From Dipteronia dyeriana (taxonomy: Eukaryota > Streptophyta > Magnoliopsida > Sapindales > Sapindaceae), in contig CM065299.1 of NCBI GenBank assembly GCA_032871835.1, positions 31,546,074-31,610,073 of the forward strand: a stretch of DNA of 64,000 bases, written 5' to 3'. Made by a program: the position numbers and the translations under genes. Numbering within the stretch: position 1 is the stretch's first letter; each line of letters starts with the position of its first letter. The notes beneath the pieces are model-generated. The model searched no databases. It saw only the letters and a program-made list of their open reading frames with translations, and was not told where the DNA came from. Shown piece after piece: positions 1 to 12,484 of the stretch.

Positions 1-882
1 GTCTCAGCCCCCATTAAGAAGAGTGTGGCAAGTAGCTTTATGGACTTTCCGTTCTTCGATGCTATTGTTGTCGTCGAGATGTCCAAGAAATTCAATTTTC
101 TAAACATGAAGCTGCTCGAGGGTACAACATATATAGACGACCATATTGTATAGTACAAGCAACGTATGTTCACCATAGCAATCTCACACGACCTTAAGGA
201 AACTTGCATGGGCAAGGCATTCGGATCCAGCATCAGCAATCCTGTTCTACAATGGTATACTAACTTGTCCAATAATTTGATAACTTCTTTTATGCATATT
301 GCATATACGTTCATGGAGCAATTCACGAGTAGTCAAAAACTGGAGAAGCGGTCAGACGGCCTCTACACTATAACCTAGAGACGTGACGAGAACCTAATGA
401 GCTTTGTCTGGCTTTTCAACAGGGAAAAGGTACATATCCCCAATTGTAACTAGGCAACTGCCATTTTTACATCCAGGAAAGAACTCAGGTTCAACTCTGA
501 TCTTCACAAAGAGCTTACTAAATACCCGTGCAAGAAAATGGAGGATGTGATAGCCAAGACGTGGGCTTAGATCAAATGGGAGGAGGATGAGGCAAACTAC
601 GTCACGCAACAGAACAAATATGGCAACAGATGCAATGATCGTGTCGGTCACAGATCAACCGACAGACATGTCCTCTACAGGAGATCGACCCAGTAATCAA
701 CCTCGCTATGACAGTTTAGACAACAGACAATCATAAATACCTAATCAGCCCAGGTCGGGTCAATAGCATGCACAAATCCTAGAGTACCATCTCAACATTG
801 AACCCATAGATATTGTAGCAGTCATGAAAAAGATGGGAAACACAGTCAGGTGGTCGAAAAAGATGAATGCTCCCCGTGAATA
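1..882 (+). pseudogene. Ty3/gypsy gag remnant
   Basis: Broken capsid (gag) coding sequence of a plant Ty3/gypsy retrotransposon. Readable blocks include PVLQWYTNLSNN followed by a segment ending EQFTSSQKLEKRSDGLYTI (166-378), then LMSFVWLFNREK (about 398-430), and a late gag block with NIEPIDIVAVMKKMGNTVRW (about 796-855). This order is typical of the plant retrotransposon gag domain. Several stops and frame changes interrupt it, and its left end lies outside the window. Its right end is cut exactly where a copia-type LTR begins (TGTTGGGG at 883), so it was the target of a later insertion. No pol sequence follows it. It is a dead fragment; family assignment is good, lineage uncertain. Confidence 0.75.
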
Positions 883-2336
883 TGTTGGGGTTTATGCCCT
901 AAACATGTAATTTATAAATGGATTTATGAAGTAAATAAAAAGAAAGATTCAATTCATTCTTGTAATGTTATTTATTTTATAAACTTGTGCACATATTAAC
1001 ATCCTGGATTGCCGGATGTAATCTCGAACTGTGTATATGAGTGGCATATACGGATGGATACAGTAAAAGACGTGCAATCTAAAGAGTCCATAGATAGCAA
1101 ATAAAGCTGGGTACTTTATTTGTGGTTAATCTATAGCTGCGGTCCATTCTGTAATGTATAGTGATTCTATCCTGAATCATTCATATGAGATATGGGAATG
1201 AAGGCACCTTGTATGATGTGATCATATAGGACTGGGCCATGATCTATATGAATCTCACACCAATATCCGTTTACCGATGAGATTCATATATATCAACTAA
1301 TGATAGCTATATGTGGGTGATCTTAATCCTGAGTGTCTTATCGACTCCTTCAGATTAGATCGTGGTCTTTGATATACCATAGGTAAGGTCAGATGCATTT
1401 CCTGATCAATATACTCCGTATGTTGGGATTACGGTTTGACTTGTGGCTGGGAAGATTTGTACACAATAGTGGAATCCACTCCTTCTTATGAGAAGTAGAT
1501 GGTAGTTCCTTTAAGGGTTGATTCGGGGCTTGGACAATACGAACGTTCTCCTAATTCCGTGAGGAAATATAATTTATTGTTCATTAGAGAATCAATGGTA
1601 CTTAAAGGATATAGGTAATTAGAGGGGTATAACAGACAGTATGATCCAACTTTAATTATGAACTACTGTGGAGGATCACACCATATGTAATAGCTATATC
1701 GATAGACACCGAGTTGTATCGGTTTGTGTAAAAGCATCCGCAGTTGAGAGAGTGCAGCTTTGGGTTTTTAGTAAAATAACACCGGAGTTAATAATCAAAG
1801 AATATTAATTAAAGAGTTTAATTAATGAGTCTGAGGATTATTGGAGCTCAAAATACTGTGGGTCCATTAGGTCCATTTGTTAGCCCGATCGATTTAGGTA
1901 ACAAGGGTCACGGTTAATTAATTGGATTATCCAATTAATTGTGTTACAAAAGTTACACGTATTTATCCGGGAATTAATTAAATAATGAGATTATTTAATT
2001 AATAAATAATCGTGATTAAATAAATTAAATAATAAAATTATTTAATTATGTTATTAATCACTAAATGGAGGGTGTATGTTGAAATTTATTTTTGAATAAA
2101 ATAAGATAAAATGATTATTTTATTTTATTAAATTAAATTTTTAATTTTTGAATTTAAATAGTTTGAATTCAAATAAAATCAAATAAAAGATATGAGATAT
2201 TTTTTATTTAAAAGCTTTTAAAAATCAAATATAGATTTGATCAAATATTTAAATATTATATATATATATATGATATATATTTTTTTTTTAAAGGTGTGTG
2301 AGTTCACAACACACTTACTTTATATATATATAGACA
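883..2336 (+). mobile_element. Copia-type LTR, solo or truncated
   Basis: The sequence starts TGTTGGGGTTTATGCCC, a common start of long plant copia LTRs, directly after the gag remnant. It is A/T-rich and non-coding, with no sizeable ORF. It contains repeated TTAATTAA-type stretches (about 1785-2060) and a TA run near 2260. No matching CA end, primer site or second LTR is visible. It runs into the Mutator-like element at about 2337, so its 3' part is either missing or displaced beyond 8409. The region 8520-8600 has a loosely similar GTG...TATATATA...AAAAAGG stretch that could be the displaced continuation. Function: promoter and terminator of a retrotransposon, now orphaned. Confidence 0.5.
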
Positions 2337-2481
2337 TAAAAAGGGTGAATTCATAAGTAACCAAAAAATTTATCAGTTTATTATTTTTAGCCATCAATAT
2401 ATTTTTTATTGTTTTTATCAATTTTAACCACTTTTGGATAAAAATACCCTAGATTTGAAATTAGAAAAAAAAAATTAAGAA

Positions 2482-4639
2482 GTGAAAGTTGAAACGATCT
2501 GTTCTTTTAGGGTTTTAGTTACATCAAGGAAACAAACAAGAAGCAGAGAAAAAGGAAGAGAAGAGATCACCGTCGCCTCAAGCCTGTCTCGTCGTCATTG
2601 TCGCTCGTCGTCATTGCGCACCTCTGTCGCCGTCGCTGCCTCTCGATGTCCTTGCCTCTCGTCGTCGCCTCACACCTTTCTCATTGTTGCTATAGATCGA
2701 AAGAGACATAAAGGAAGAGAAGAGATCGTTGCCCTCGTTCGTCGAAGCCACCGAAGACGCAGGTAAATTTCTCATCATTTCTTCTGGGCTCCGGTTTGGT
2801 TTCCAAGAATCAATTTTCTCGTTAACAAAACTAAGTTTTTTTTTTAACCAAACAGAGCATTGATTACATAATCTTTCTCTAGATATGCTTTTGCGGTTGA
2901 TAGTTGATAATTAAAGTAGACTACTAAGTGCATTTTCTTTCGTGGATTGTTTAGTTGTTGAGAAAATTTGTTTAGGAAAATATCTCATAGTAGTTTCATT
3001 GGCTATTGTCCAGAATTGTAATTATACTTCTATATTTAATCTGGTACTCTGTATTGATTTGAAGTTACAAATTTGGTTGTTTAATTGATTTGTCGAATTT
3101 AGTACTCTTGCAATGAATATTTCTTTTTTGTTTTTTTTTCTAAACTGGGAATCTGTACTTGGTCTGAACATTTCTTTTATCATTCCATAACAATGATAAA
3201 AGAAATGTAGATTTTTTTATTTTTTAACTTACAATCGCATATGATTCACAGGAGGTATATTGCCTAACAGTGTGTTCAAAACACCTGCACCCAATGCAAT
3301 GCTCATACGGCTGAAAATGAAAGAAAATTTTATTGAATGGAGTAATGAGTTTAAGAAGTAGTCTCGTTTGTTTTTGTTGGGCTTGTTGGTCTTGTTCTCT
3401 GGCTTACTTGTGTTTTCTGTTCCAGCTACAAATGCGTGTTGTTGTACTCTGCTTTGCATGTTTTCTTTCATTTTGTTTTTGTTTTTGTTTTTGGTTAGCA
3501 TTGCCTGGTTTGGTGTTGTGTAGCTGGTGGCGTCTTCTGCAGTGTTGTGTTGGTGTTTCTTCTTACATGTTTTCTTTGTTTTTGTTTACTTTTCTCAAAT
3601 TACTACGTTTCCTTCATGATTTCTATTTTTTTATTGGGTATTGAATTTGTGTATATTGATCAATTTACAGTTTTATTTCTCAATGATTTATGAAGGATTT
3701 ACTCTTTTGGGTCATTGTTTGTTGTTTCTTCGGCTTCTTGTTTTGTTTGGTTTTGTCTGTTAGGGAGCACAACCTCTGAATACTTTTGTTCTTCCCTTGA
3801 AAGCTTATCAAGGCTGTTGAAGTTGTACTTCATGATTTTTTTTCTCGGTTTTAATTCGGTTTTAAGACTTTAATGGAATTTAAAAGTTTGGACTAATGAA
3901 ATATTCAATCAAGACTTATTAAAGTGTCATATTGTGAGTTAACTCTATATTGAGTTATTTTTCTTTGTTGATATCGGTGTTGTTGTTGTTGCCTTGTTCT
4001 TGGTTGTACATTAATACAAGATGGAATTAAGATAGTTGTATATCTTGATGTCCCGTTTTCGGTGTTTGTATTTTCATAGTTGTCAAGACAACTACAAATT
4101 GCACCCTGTTATGTGCCATATGCTCCTCACTTGTTAGTGATACTTAGGCGAATATTAGGTATGGCTAATATTCCATTCCTTTTTTTCAATTTGTTATCAT
4201 AATTGTTTTGGTTTTTTCAATTCCTTTTTTTCAATTCGTTATCATAATTATTTTGGTTTTTTCAATTCCTTTTTTTCAATTCGTTATCATAATTGTGTAA
4301 TGATTGATGAGATGAGACCTTAATTTAAATCTTGGATGTAGTGGGGCAATGATATATGGGTCACATTTGTTGCTCTTCCCCTGGGGCTTTGTTGAATCTA
4401 AACCCTTACTATTTGATCATCTTTAATCATTTTTAAATTTTAGAGTTTTTTATGGTTATTCTATAATGGAATTTGCTGCAAAAAGAAGTTTGTTTAATAG
4501 TCAATTATAGAAGTATTTTTTTTTTTTGTGATTTTGTAGATGGAGAACTAATGAGTGAAATGTCAGATCGCTTTGAAAACATTGTGAAGAAGGAGCTTTC
4601 GACAATGAAGGAGCTCCTAAACGCACGCCTCAGGTTTAG
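2482..4639 (+). other. Possible two-exon transcript inside the Mutator-like element
   Basis: Two exon-like pieces. The first (about 2482-2762) is rich in CGTCG and serine/arginine codons and ends at a good donor (GCAG|GTAAAT). The second (4540-4639) follows a T-rich tract and TTTTGTAG acceptor, and ends TTTAG|GTAGGA. In one frame the second exon reads SEMSDRFENIVKKELSTMKE, which looks like a real, charged helical segment. The stretch between (2763-4539) is T-rich like a plant intron and includes a 45-bp minisatellite. No downstream exon was found before the CATGTAAC array, so this is probably a broken internal gene of the element. The product is not recognised. Confidence 0.25.
4176..4296. 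repeat. 45-bp minisatellite, about 2.7 copies
   Basis: A unit beginning TTCCTTTTTTTCAATT and containing GTTATCATAATT recurs at 4176, 4221 and 4266, an exact 45-bp spacing with one or two substitutions per copy. It lies in the presumed intron of the Mutator-like element. Confidence 0.85.
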
Positions 4640-4866
4640 GTAGGATATGACACTAGAAATTTTTACAAACAGTGTAACGGTAAATTGATAGGTTTGTTGA
4701 TTAAGCATAGTTGTTTTGAAAATTATTCTTTGTCATGTAACTTCATTACCAACTGTGATTGATTACGATGTTGAAGCATCAGCGTTGTTTTTGAAATGTA
4801 TGAAATGAATGATACTCGAATTTTGTTCTTTGAAGTTTATTAAATCAGTTTTCAAATATAGTGATT

Positions 4867-6820
4867 AAATGAACTTGCATGTAACTTCATTATTAACTAG
4901 CATGTAACTTCATTATTAACTAACATGTAACTTCAGTATCAACTGACATCTAACTTCTAGCATGTAACATTACTGGAATTGTGTATGAAAACACTTTTCC
5001 GGATGAGTTGATTAATGAGTTGGCATGTAACTTCAATATCAACTGGCATGTAACTTTAGTATCAACTGGCATGTAACTTCTAGCATGTAACATTACTAGA
5101 ATTGTGTATGAAAGTGCTCTTCCGAATAAGTTGATTAAATGAGATGGCATGTAACTTCATAATTAACTAGCATGTAACTTCAGTTTCAACTGGCATGTAA
5201 CTTCAGTTTCAACTGACATGTAACTTCTAGCATGTAACATTACTGGAATTTCAAAATCCAATATAAGCATATATTTATACTGGAATTTGCTCTTCAAATT
5301 CAATTCTCATATCAATTCAAAATACCATTGCTAATACAAAAAGAATTAAAAACGTTGAACTGGCATGTAACTTCATTTTGAACTAGCATGAACTGACATG
5401 TAACTTATAGCATGTAACATTACTGGAATTGTGAATGAAATCAATCTTCCAAATGCGGTGATTAAATACGTTTGCATGTAACTTCATTTTTAACTAGCAT
5501 GTAACTTCATTTTTAACTAGTATGTAACTTCAGTATCAACTGACATGTAACTTCTAGCATGTAACATTACTGGAATTCAATTCTCATATCATTTCAAAAC
5601 GACATTGCTAATACAATAAATAATTAAAACGTCATCGCTAATACATGATTGCAATCTTCATCGTCGTGACTACCTGTCAACGTCGGGTATCGAGTTATCA
5701 TCAATATTATTGGTAACTTCATTTTTAACTGACATGTAACTTCATTTTCAACTGGCATGTAACTTGTAACATGTAACAATACTGGAGTTCTAAATTGGAA
5801 TGAAATTATTTTTGAACAAGCATGTAACTTCATTTTGAACAAGCATGTAACTTGTAACCTGTAACAATACTGGAGTTCTAAATTGGAATGAAATTATTTT
5901 TGCACAAACATGTAACTTCATTCTTTGTTCTTTTTCTTAATTTCATTTTTTCTATTTGATATTTGTTTTGAATCAATTTCAAATACAACTAGCATGTAAA
6001 TACCAACTGTGAAAATCAATACTAACTGGCATGTAACTTCAAATTGAACTAGCCTGTAACTTCTTGCATGTAACAATACTGGAATTCGCTTTTGGACCTT
6101 GTGTGTTCAACTGTGAAAATATATACTAACTGGCATGTAACTTCAAATTACACTGGCATATAACTTCAAATTGAACTAACATGTAACTTCTAGCATGTAA
6201 CAATACTGGAATTTATTTTTAGACATTGTGTTTCAACTGTGAAAATCAATACTAATTGGCATGTAACTTCAAATTACATTGACATGTAACTTCTAGCATG
6301 TAACAATACTTGAATTTATTTTCAGATCTTGTGTTTCAACTGTGAAAATCAATACTAACTGGCATGTAACTTCAAATTACACTGGCATGTAACTTCATAT
6401 TGAACTAGCATGTAATTTCTAACATGTAACTTTACTGGAATTTGTTATTTGGAATGAAATTAACATGTCCATGCATGTAACTTCATTTCTAATTGACATG
6501 TAACTCCTAACATGTGATACTACTAGAGTTCAAGTCTGAAATGAAATTATTTTTGAATGGGCATGTAACTTTAATTTTAACTGGCATGTAACTTGTGACA
6601 TGTAACTTTACTAGAATTTGTAATTTGGAATAAAATTAACATGTCCATGCATGTAACTTCATTTCAAACTGGCATGTAACTCCTATTTGAACTGGCATGT
6701 AACTCCTAACATGTAACACTACTAGAGTTCTAATTTGAAATGGAATTAATTTCCAACTGGCATGTAACTTTAATTTGAACTAGCATGTAACTTGTAATAT
6801 GTAACATTATTGAAATCTGT
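4867..6820 (+). repeat. CATGTAAC tandem/interspersed array, left block
   Basis: CATGTAACTTC and close variants recur every 20-30 bp, always in the same orientation, usually introduced by ACTGG, ACTAG or ACTGA. A second layer is visible: blocks ending in CATGTAACATTACTGGAATT or CATGTAACAATACTGGAATT recur roughly every 100-200 bp (near 4969, 5240, 5420, 5565, 6072, 6202). The array is non-coding; the short ORFs in it are translations of the repeat. It lies 3' of the minus-strand transposase fragment. It could be a protein-binding array or simply an expanded satellite. Confidence 0.85.
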
Positions 6821-6918
6821 AATTTGGAATCACTTTCTTTCAACTGTCAAACTGAATACAAACTTAATAAAATATAGGTTGTACAGATACATATAAATTA
6901 AAACAGCATAACTAAAAT

Positions 6919-7290
6919 CTAGGTGGTACCACCAACTTCCGATGCCAATGGACACTTCTGTGAATTATGGCCTTCCTGCACACAATTTGTTGCTTCCTTT
7001 GTAGAAACAAAGACAAAAACCTCAGGTAAGAGCTTATCTTCATTCATCATACATGACACGTCATTGTCATTCTCAATTCTCAAACGAGCAGAACCACTAA
7101 CTGTAAAGGCCAATGAGCATAATTGTACGTTGTACCAACAAGAATCAACTTTGGCAACATCTTGTACCAACCTCACCGATGCATTATAACTCACACCTTT
7201 AGGAACATTGACCCACTTCGTCATACCACTCTCGTAACAATTGCCCACCCAACTTCCACCGTGATGGATGACCAATTTTGTTGGACCCAT
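6919..7290 (-). pseudogene. MULE transposase N-terminal fragment
   Basis: A 123-aa reading frame beginning MGPTKLVIHHGGSWVGN. The KLVIHHGG(x)W start and the following conserved spacing, including CYxxG and a YNASVRLVQDVA segment, resemble the N-terminal domain of plant MuDRA-type transposases, in front of the zinc-finger/DDE part. The frame stops at 6919, and no DDE or SWIM zinc-finger coding sequence follows on the minus strand, only the CATGTAAC array. It is therefore a truncated exon or a decayed copy. CATGTAAC repeats flank it on both sides. The family call is from recognition of the motif; a profile search would settle it. Confidence 0.55.
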
Positions 7291-7324
7291 ATTCCTACAA
7301 GTAAAATAATTGACATTTCAAGTA

Positions 7325-7720
7325 TTGGACATGTAATTTAAAATGAACTGACATGTAACAAAGCAGGACTTGGATGGCATGTAACTTCAAAAAATAACCT
7401 AGCATGTAACTTCACAAATTACCTAACATGTAACTTCACAAATTACCTAACATGTAACTTCATAAAAAACCTAGCATGTAACTTCACGAATTACCTAACA
7501 TGTAACTTGGGTACACAAAATAAACATGCATGTAACTTTAACAAATACTACCATGTAACTTGGGTACTACAACTTAGAAATAGTTGGGTTGCACTCTAAA
7601 TCGAAATTACAGAGACATATCAAACTTACAAATAAACTGACATGTAACATTAAATTGAACTGATATGTAACATCAAATTGAACTAGCATGTAACATTAAA
7701 ATGGCCTGGCATGTAACCTG
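7325..7720 (+). repeat. CATGTAAC array, right block
   Basis: The same CATGTAAC motif as in the left block, same orientation, at least a dozen copies, several with the spacer AAATTACCTAA. It lies upstream of the minus-strand transposase fragment, so the array brackets that exon. Confidence 0.85.
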
Positions 7721-8408
7721 GGAACCAAAAATTACAGTAAAGGGGTTTCACTCAAAATCGTAACCAACATATTTTTCTTCAAATTATACTTATTGATTCT
7801 TCTGAAAAACAAGTGGGAAAGGGAAACATACCTTCAACTACTTTGACACAGAGCTGAATGCTAGGTTTCGAATCTGGATCTACCTTCAACAATGTTGTGA
7901 ACCAAATCAGTTGAGAGAGACGAATGCTGAATCGAGTTGCAGAGACCAACAGCCGAAATACAGAGTAGAAGACCCATAAAACATACATGAAATGCAGACC
8001 TTTTCCCTCGGTTTAGAAAGAGAACAACCAAAATCGATTTACAAGATATGAACAACCAAAATCCCGTCGGTTTTAGGGAGAGAGAGATGAAGACCCTTTG
8101 TATGGTTTTAGAGAGAGAGAGAGAGAGCAAAAACCTAAATAGGTTTAGAGAAAAATAAATACCCAAAATGATTTACACAAAGAGAGATGAAGACAATAGG
8201 CGGTCTTTGAGGTTTTTGAAATTATTTGAGAGTTTCACTGATATCAGTGAAATTATTTGGGTGGGAAACAATGTGTAATAAAACAAAAGTGGGGGTATAT
8301 TTGTCACTTCGAGCATAAAGATGCCAACAATAATCAAATATAATTTTTTTGTTAAAAACAATAACTCAATAAATTATTTGATCATTTCTTGTAATTTCCT
8401 AAAAAGAA

Positions 8409-9859
8409 ATTGTACAAAGTGGTTAACAAAAGACAAAAGGAAGAGGTTTTTTTTTGTTTTTTATGAAAATTGGTTTTATATCAATATATAAATCAAACTC
8501 ATCAATCAATATTTTTGTTTTGGTGATTAAGTGGGTGCGTGAACCAAAGAGCAGTGTGCGTGAGATATATATATATATTAAAAAGGTGGCTTGTGGCATG
8601 AAATCAATGAGAGAAGTTTTAAGTGCATGAGATGCAAACAATGCAAGTGTTGCATAGTGAAAATTAAGAAAGAGTTTCTTAGTTTTTCTACATCCTTTAT
8701 TCTAAGTTCCTGAGATCGTGACGCGGCCACACGCAGTTACCAGTCGCATGATATAGTAAGGAAGATCGGTGGTACAGATAAGGAGCATTACAATAAATGA
8801 AGGAGCTTCCAAATATTGGTATGGTTCTTTTAATCTTCTTTTTTATTATTGATTATAATTTTCTGTATTTATATATATATATATATATATATATTATTAG
8901 TGTAATAATTAGCATATGTATTTGTTCCGAAAATAAATACAATCCCAAATTCACTGGTTCCAGATACAGATTACGATATGTATACAAAATTTTAAAACTC
9001 ATGTCCACTGCGTGACCGGTGAACGGGGTTCCAACAAAATAATGAAACACTAGGTTTCAATACGAGTCTCATGGAGATCATGATCATCGAACAAAGGGTT
9101 GCATTGCCATAAAATTGGAGGTAGTTGAACTGTTGAAGTGAAGTCATTTGTTGGTGTTCTTGACCGGTAAAGGAAAAGGAACACTCGCTAGACACGAAGA
9201 GAAATAACAAACCAATCGAGATGAAAGTCCACCAGAGCCGCCCCGATATAACGGAATGATTAACTTTAATTTAGGTGGATCAGAAATGAGCGGTGATGCC
9301 CATTCAGCCGCAACGAGACACACTAGACAATCGTCACACACTATCCAAACTATAAGACAAATAAAAAATGTCTCAATAGAAATATATACATAATGAAAAA
9401 AAAAAACTATACATCCCAGAACAATAAATCAAAGCAAAAACTTAAGACAACATAGGAAAAAAGTACCCTAAGGGTGTTAATTTCACAGAATAACAAGAAT
9501 TTATAAAAGTAAATTGATATGTGCACAACATGTCCTTGGTCAGATTATTAGTTAGTTGATTAGGTTGAATAAGTCGGTTTGTTAAAGTAGTGGCTTAGTG
9601 GCTTAGTTGTGTCTGGTTAGTGGGTTGCAACAGTTCAAACACCATTTCTCTTTAATTCTTTGATTTTCTAAATTGTTATTTTTTTTGTTGTATTATTAGC
9701 AATATAACTCATTGTAAATGTATGGCACATAATGGCCAGGTTATGGATTAAATGAATCATCAGGAGATATATAAATTATCATTTTTCATGTGCTCTCCTC
9801 ATTCTCTCTATTTCTAATATCTCTGTCTAACTTCTCAAATTTTTTCTCCTCTACACTAA
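8409..9859. other. Intergenic, A/T-rich, no gene seen
   Basis: Short ORFs only, none with recognisable domains. A TA microsatellite lies at about 8870-8894. From about 9530 the sequence (GTTAGTTGATTAGG..., then a CTCTC-rich stretch near 9790-9850) resembles the 3' half of a copia-type solo LTR. The Tat element inserted into it, and the continuation would be just after 21,788. That reading is weak. Confidence 0.4.
9855..9859. repeat. Target-site duplication ACTAA (left)
   Basis: ACTAA immediately before the 5' LTR matches ACTAA at 21783-21787 immediately after the 3' LTR, a perfect 5-bp duplication made on integration. Confidence 0.9.
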
Positions 9860-10724
9860 TATCGTATGTGAATTTTACCAAGTATACATATCATCGATAA
9901 AAAGGAGAAAATCGCCAGGTGGATACCCAAATAGACATTCGGGGAACATTCTACAATGCATCATCGAAAAGAAGAGGCCCGAGTAAACAAGTATTAAGGC
10001 AAGACCTACTCGGGATCAACTAAACTATTCCGAATCAATTAAATGTACTCGGGGTTAGCAGAAATGCAATTTCTACTCAGGATACATCACTCGGGACTGG
10101 CTCACATCATATCCGACTCTGGATGAACATGACTACCGAACAAGAAGCCTAGCGAGTAATTCGAGTGGAGTCACGCAAGGATCCTTATCAAAGAATTCTA
10201 AAAGGGAAAGAGTGTCAAGCGTAAAGGGTTTCTTATCCGAGAACACCTCTATTTCTTTAAAAAAAAAGACTACGCTCTTATAAGGAAATAAGTCCTTATT
10301 GGACTATGTTACCAGAGTCTCATTCAATCTCAATACAAGTCTCTGAAATAGGAAAGAAGACAAATCTACTTCAAACAAGTAACTGAATCACAGTTAAATA
10401 CAAAGATTATGTATTACTTGAACAAAGCAGATTAGGGTTCTATGAACATATAAATAGACCCATAATCTGGTCAAAAATAGATATAAAAAAATCATACAGA
10501 ACGATTCAGAGAAAAAAAAAAGAGATCGAGAGCTGTAATTACTTTCTTCATAGTGGATTTGGCTTGGTTGATCATACAACCGTCCGTGGACGTTTCTCCG
10601 ATCATCGGAGTTTTACCACGTAAAACTTGTGTTGAATTACTTCTTTTTTCTCTCCTCTTTGATTTATAGCTAAAATCCAATCCTTATTGGCTTTTCTGAT
10701 GAAATCCAGAAATCAACGTCAACA
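9860..10724 (+). repeat. 5' LTR of the Tat element
   Basis: 865 bp. It ends ...GTCAACA just before the primer-binding site. It begins TATCGTATGTG where the 3' copy begins TGTCGTATGTG, so the canonical TG start has become TA (G to A). It contains TATAAATAG-like and CTCTT-rich stretches and the element promoter is expected here. Confidence 0.93.
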
Positions 10725-10725
10725 A

Positions 10726-10743
10726 TTGGCACTAGAATGAGGG
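10726..10743 (+). other. Primer-binding site
   Basis: TTGGCACTAGAATGAGG starts one or two bases after the 5' LTR end. Its TGG start is the expected complement of a tRNA CCA tail. The primer tRNA is not assigned; it is not the initiator-Met type seen in the copia element at 56859. Confidence 0.75.
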
Positions 10744-10771
10744 GCTTCGAACCTCTGATTTAGTTAAAAGC

Positions 10772-12481
10772 AATGGCAGAAAGCAAAAGCAGTTCTTGGA
10801 ATGGCTAAAAATCACCGGAAAACTTCATGTTGGCAATACATCACGAGATCCTACGGCGAACACGGAAAACCAACCCACACACGTGGCAGGGATCCAGCAA
10901 GTTCCTCCAACCAGCACAGATCTGACGCTACGTTTTCGAGAGGTGTTACAGCAATTGGTGGCAGACACAACAAGGGAAGGGGTTGACCTATTGGCTGCAG
11001 AAGCATAGACTTCTAACCTCCCACCTACGAGGCTTCGTTCGGTGGTAGTAGAGCCAGAAATAACCATGCCGAAAACTGAAATGATCTCTACCCCAATCAA
11101 CCAGACTGAATGTGAAACATCTGAAGAGGAACAACCACACCAGGGGCTGAACCAGGATCAGACAGTATGGGCTAGACACCGTAAATATGACCGGTACAGG
11201 GATCGATCGTCATAGAAAGATAGTGATCGGCATCATCGTAAGCGTTATCACGAAATTATACTAGAAACTCGGCATCAGAATGAATAGCCAGAAAGAGGAA
11301 TGATAATCACCCAGCGGTTTAACCGTCGGGGAATCCCGGTGGGAGACAGAGATGTTATAATCCAGTGTCTAACTCAAGAAGTCGAGAACAACAAGCCTTA
11401 GATGGATGCACTGGTCAGACTTTATGGCTATAACGATTTATCCAACGATGACTCTGACAGTCCATTCACCGGGGAAATCTTACGGACCCTTTTCCCAGAG
11501 AGATTCAGGAAGCCGCACGTAGAGCAGTTCAAGAAAGACATGGACCCAAAGAAGCACGTCAGACGCTATAAAAGTGCCATGGCTCAATATGCCCACAGTG
11601 ATCCCTTACTGTGTCTCAACTTTCCACAAACATCAGGAGACACAGGTTCAAGATGGTTCGGAAGATTGCCCCCGGCGAGCATCAGAAATTTCAATGAACT
11701 GAACAGGAGCTTCTCAAGGCAATTTCTGAGCAACGTTCACAGGAAAAAGTCGGTGGCTTACCTTTCTCAAATAAAGCAAGGGAAAGATGAGTCACTAAAG
11801 AAATACTTGGGACGATTCGGCCAAGCAGTATCAGAAATTGGCAGTGCAAACGATGAGGCAATAATTGCTGTGTTCATCAACAACCTGCAGAATGGACGAC
11901 TATCTTTTGATTTAAGAAGAGCTCGGCTGACCAGGTATGCTGACATGGTGGATATGGCGGGAGGATACGCACTGGCTGAGGAAGAAAAGTTAGCTACAGG
12001 AGGAAGCTATATGCACGGAGGAAAGCCCGAGCAGAAGGATGCCGAATCCACAGGCCGAAATCAAAAGGGAAAACAGAAGGGAAACGGCAAGGAAAAAAGC
12101 AAAGACAGGGGTAATAGGCATAATGTTGAACAGACCACAGAAAAGTACCGAGGCATATACACCAATTACACCCCCTTTCGGAAAAAACAGGAGGAAATCC
12201 TGGCCATCCTAGAAGAGAAGAATATGGTGCAAGAACCACGACGGCAGTCTCAGTTTGCCCAGAGAGATACAACCAAATATTGTATATTTCACAAGGAAAC
12301 CGATCATAAGACTTCAAAGTGTTACCAGCTCAGAGATTACATAGAAACTCTTATTCAGGAAGGGCACCTGGGGGATGTAATCTTAAAAAAAAAAAAAGAT
12401 AAATCAGAAGCTAAGAAAGAGGTCAAGCTGATCTTAACTCTGGTCGAAATCAAAGAGCCAGTCTTGAAACCAATCAGATAA
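10772..12481 (+). pseudogene. gag polyprotein (broken)
   Basis: Structural capsid gene. The first ATG (10772) meets a stop after about 11 codons; another frame continues to 11008, and in-frame TAG codons follow before the long open part starts at 11402. That 359-codon stretch carries the retrotransposon gag core (FNELNRSFSRQFLSN, then a KKYLGRFGQAVSEI segment) and a zinc-knuckle-like CIFHKETDHKTSKCYQL near residues 297-313. A basic lysine-rich linker precedes the knuckle. A run of 13 A's near 12384 is a likely site of the shift that separates gag from the pol frame. It is not translatable as a unit. Confidence 0.85.
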
Positions 12482-12484
12482 TAC

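Larger units (their letters stand above)
2346..8399. mobile_element. Mutator-like DNA transposon, degenerate
   Basis: A cut-and-paste DNA element about 6 kb long. The left end (about 2346-2455) and the reverse complement of the right end (about 8290-8399) align imperfectly over about 100 bp. Both carry an AAAAAATTTAT / AAATAATTTAT block, then TTATTRTTTTTARC, then a TACCC motif, as expected for degenerate long terminal inverted repeats. A possible 9-bp target duplication with two mismatches flanks it (taaaaaggg at 2337-2345, taaaaagaa at 8400-8408). The interior holds a minus-strand transposase N-terminal fragment, a possible plus-strand two-exon transcript and a large CATGTAAC array. There is no catalytic transposase domain, so it is non-autonomous or decayed. 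The exact ends are inferred. Confidence 0.5.

Noticed and set aside
3333..3644. 103-aa Cys/Phe-rich ORF as a membrane protein
   Set aside because: It is a translation of T-rich intron-like DNA of the Mutator-like element; no conserved domain or start context.
4867..7720. CRISPR-like repeat array
   Set aside because: Repeats are short, irregularly spaced, with no unique spacers of constant length, in a plant chromosome next to a transposase fragment.
11994..12317. 107-aa minus-strand ORF over gag
   Set aside because: Shadow of the gag frame; no independent features.
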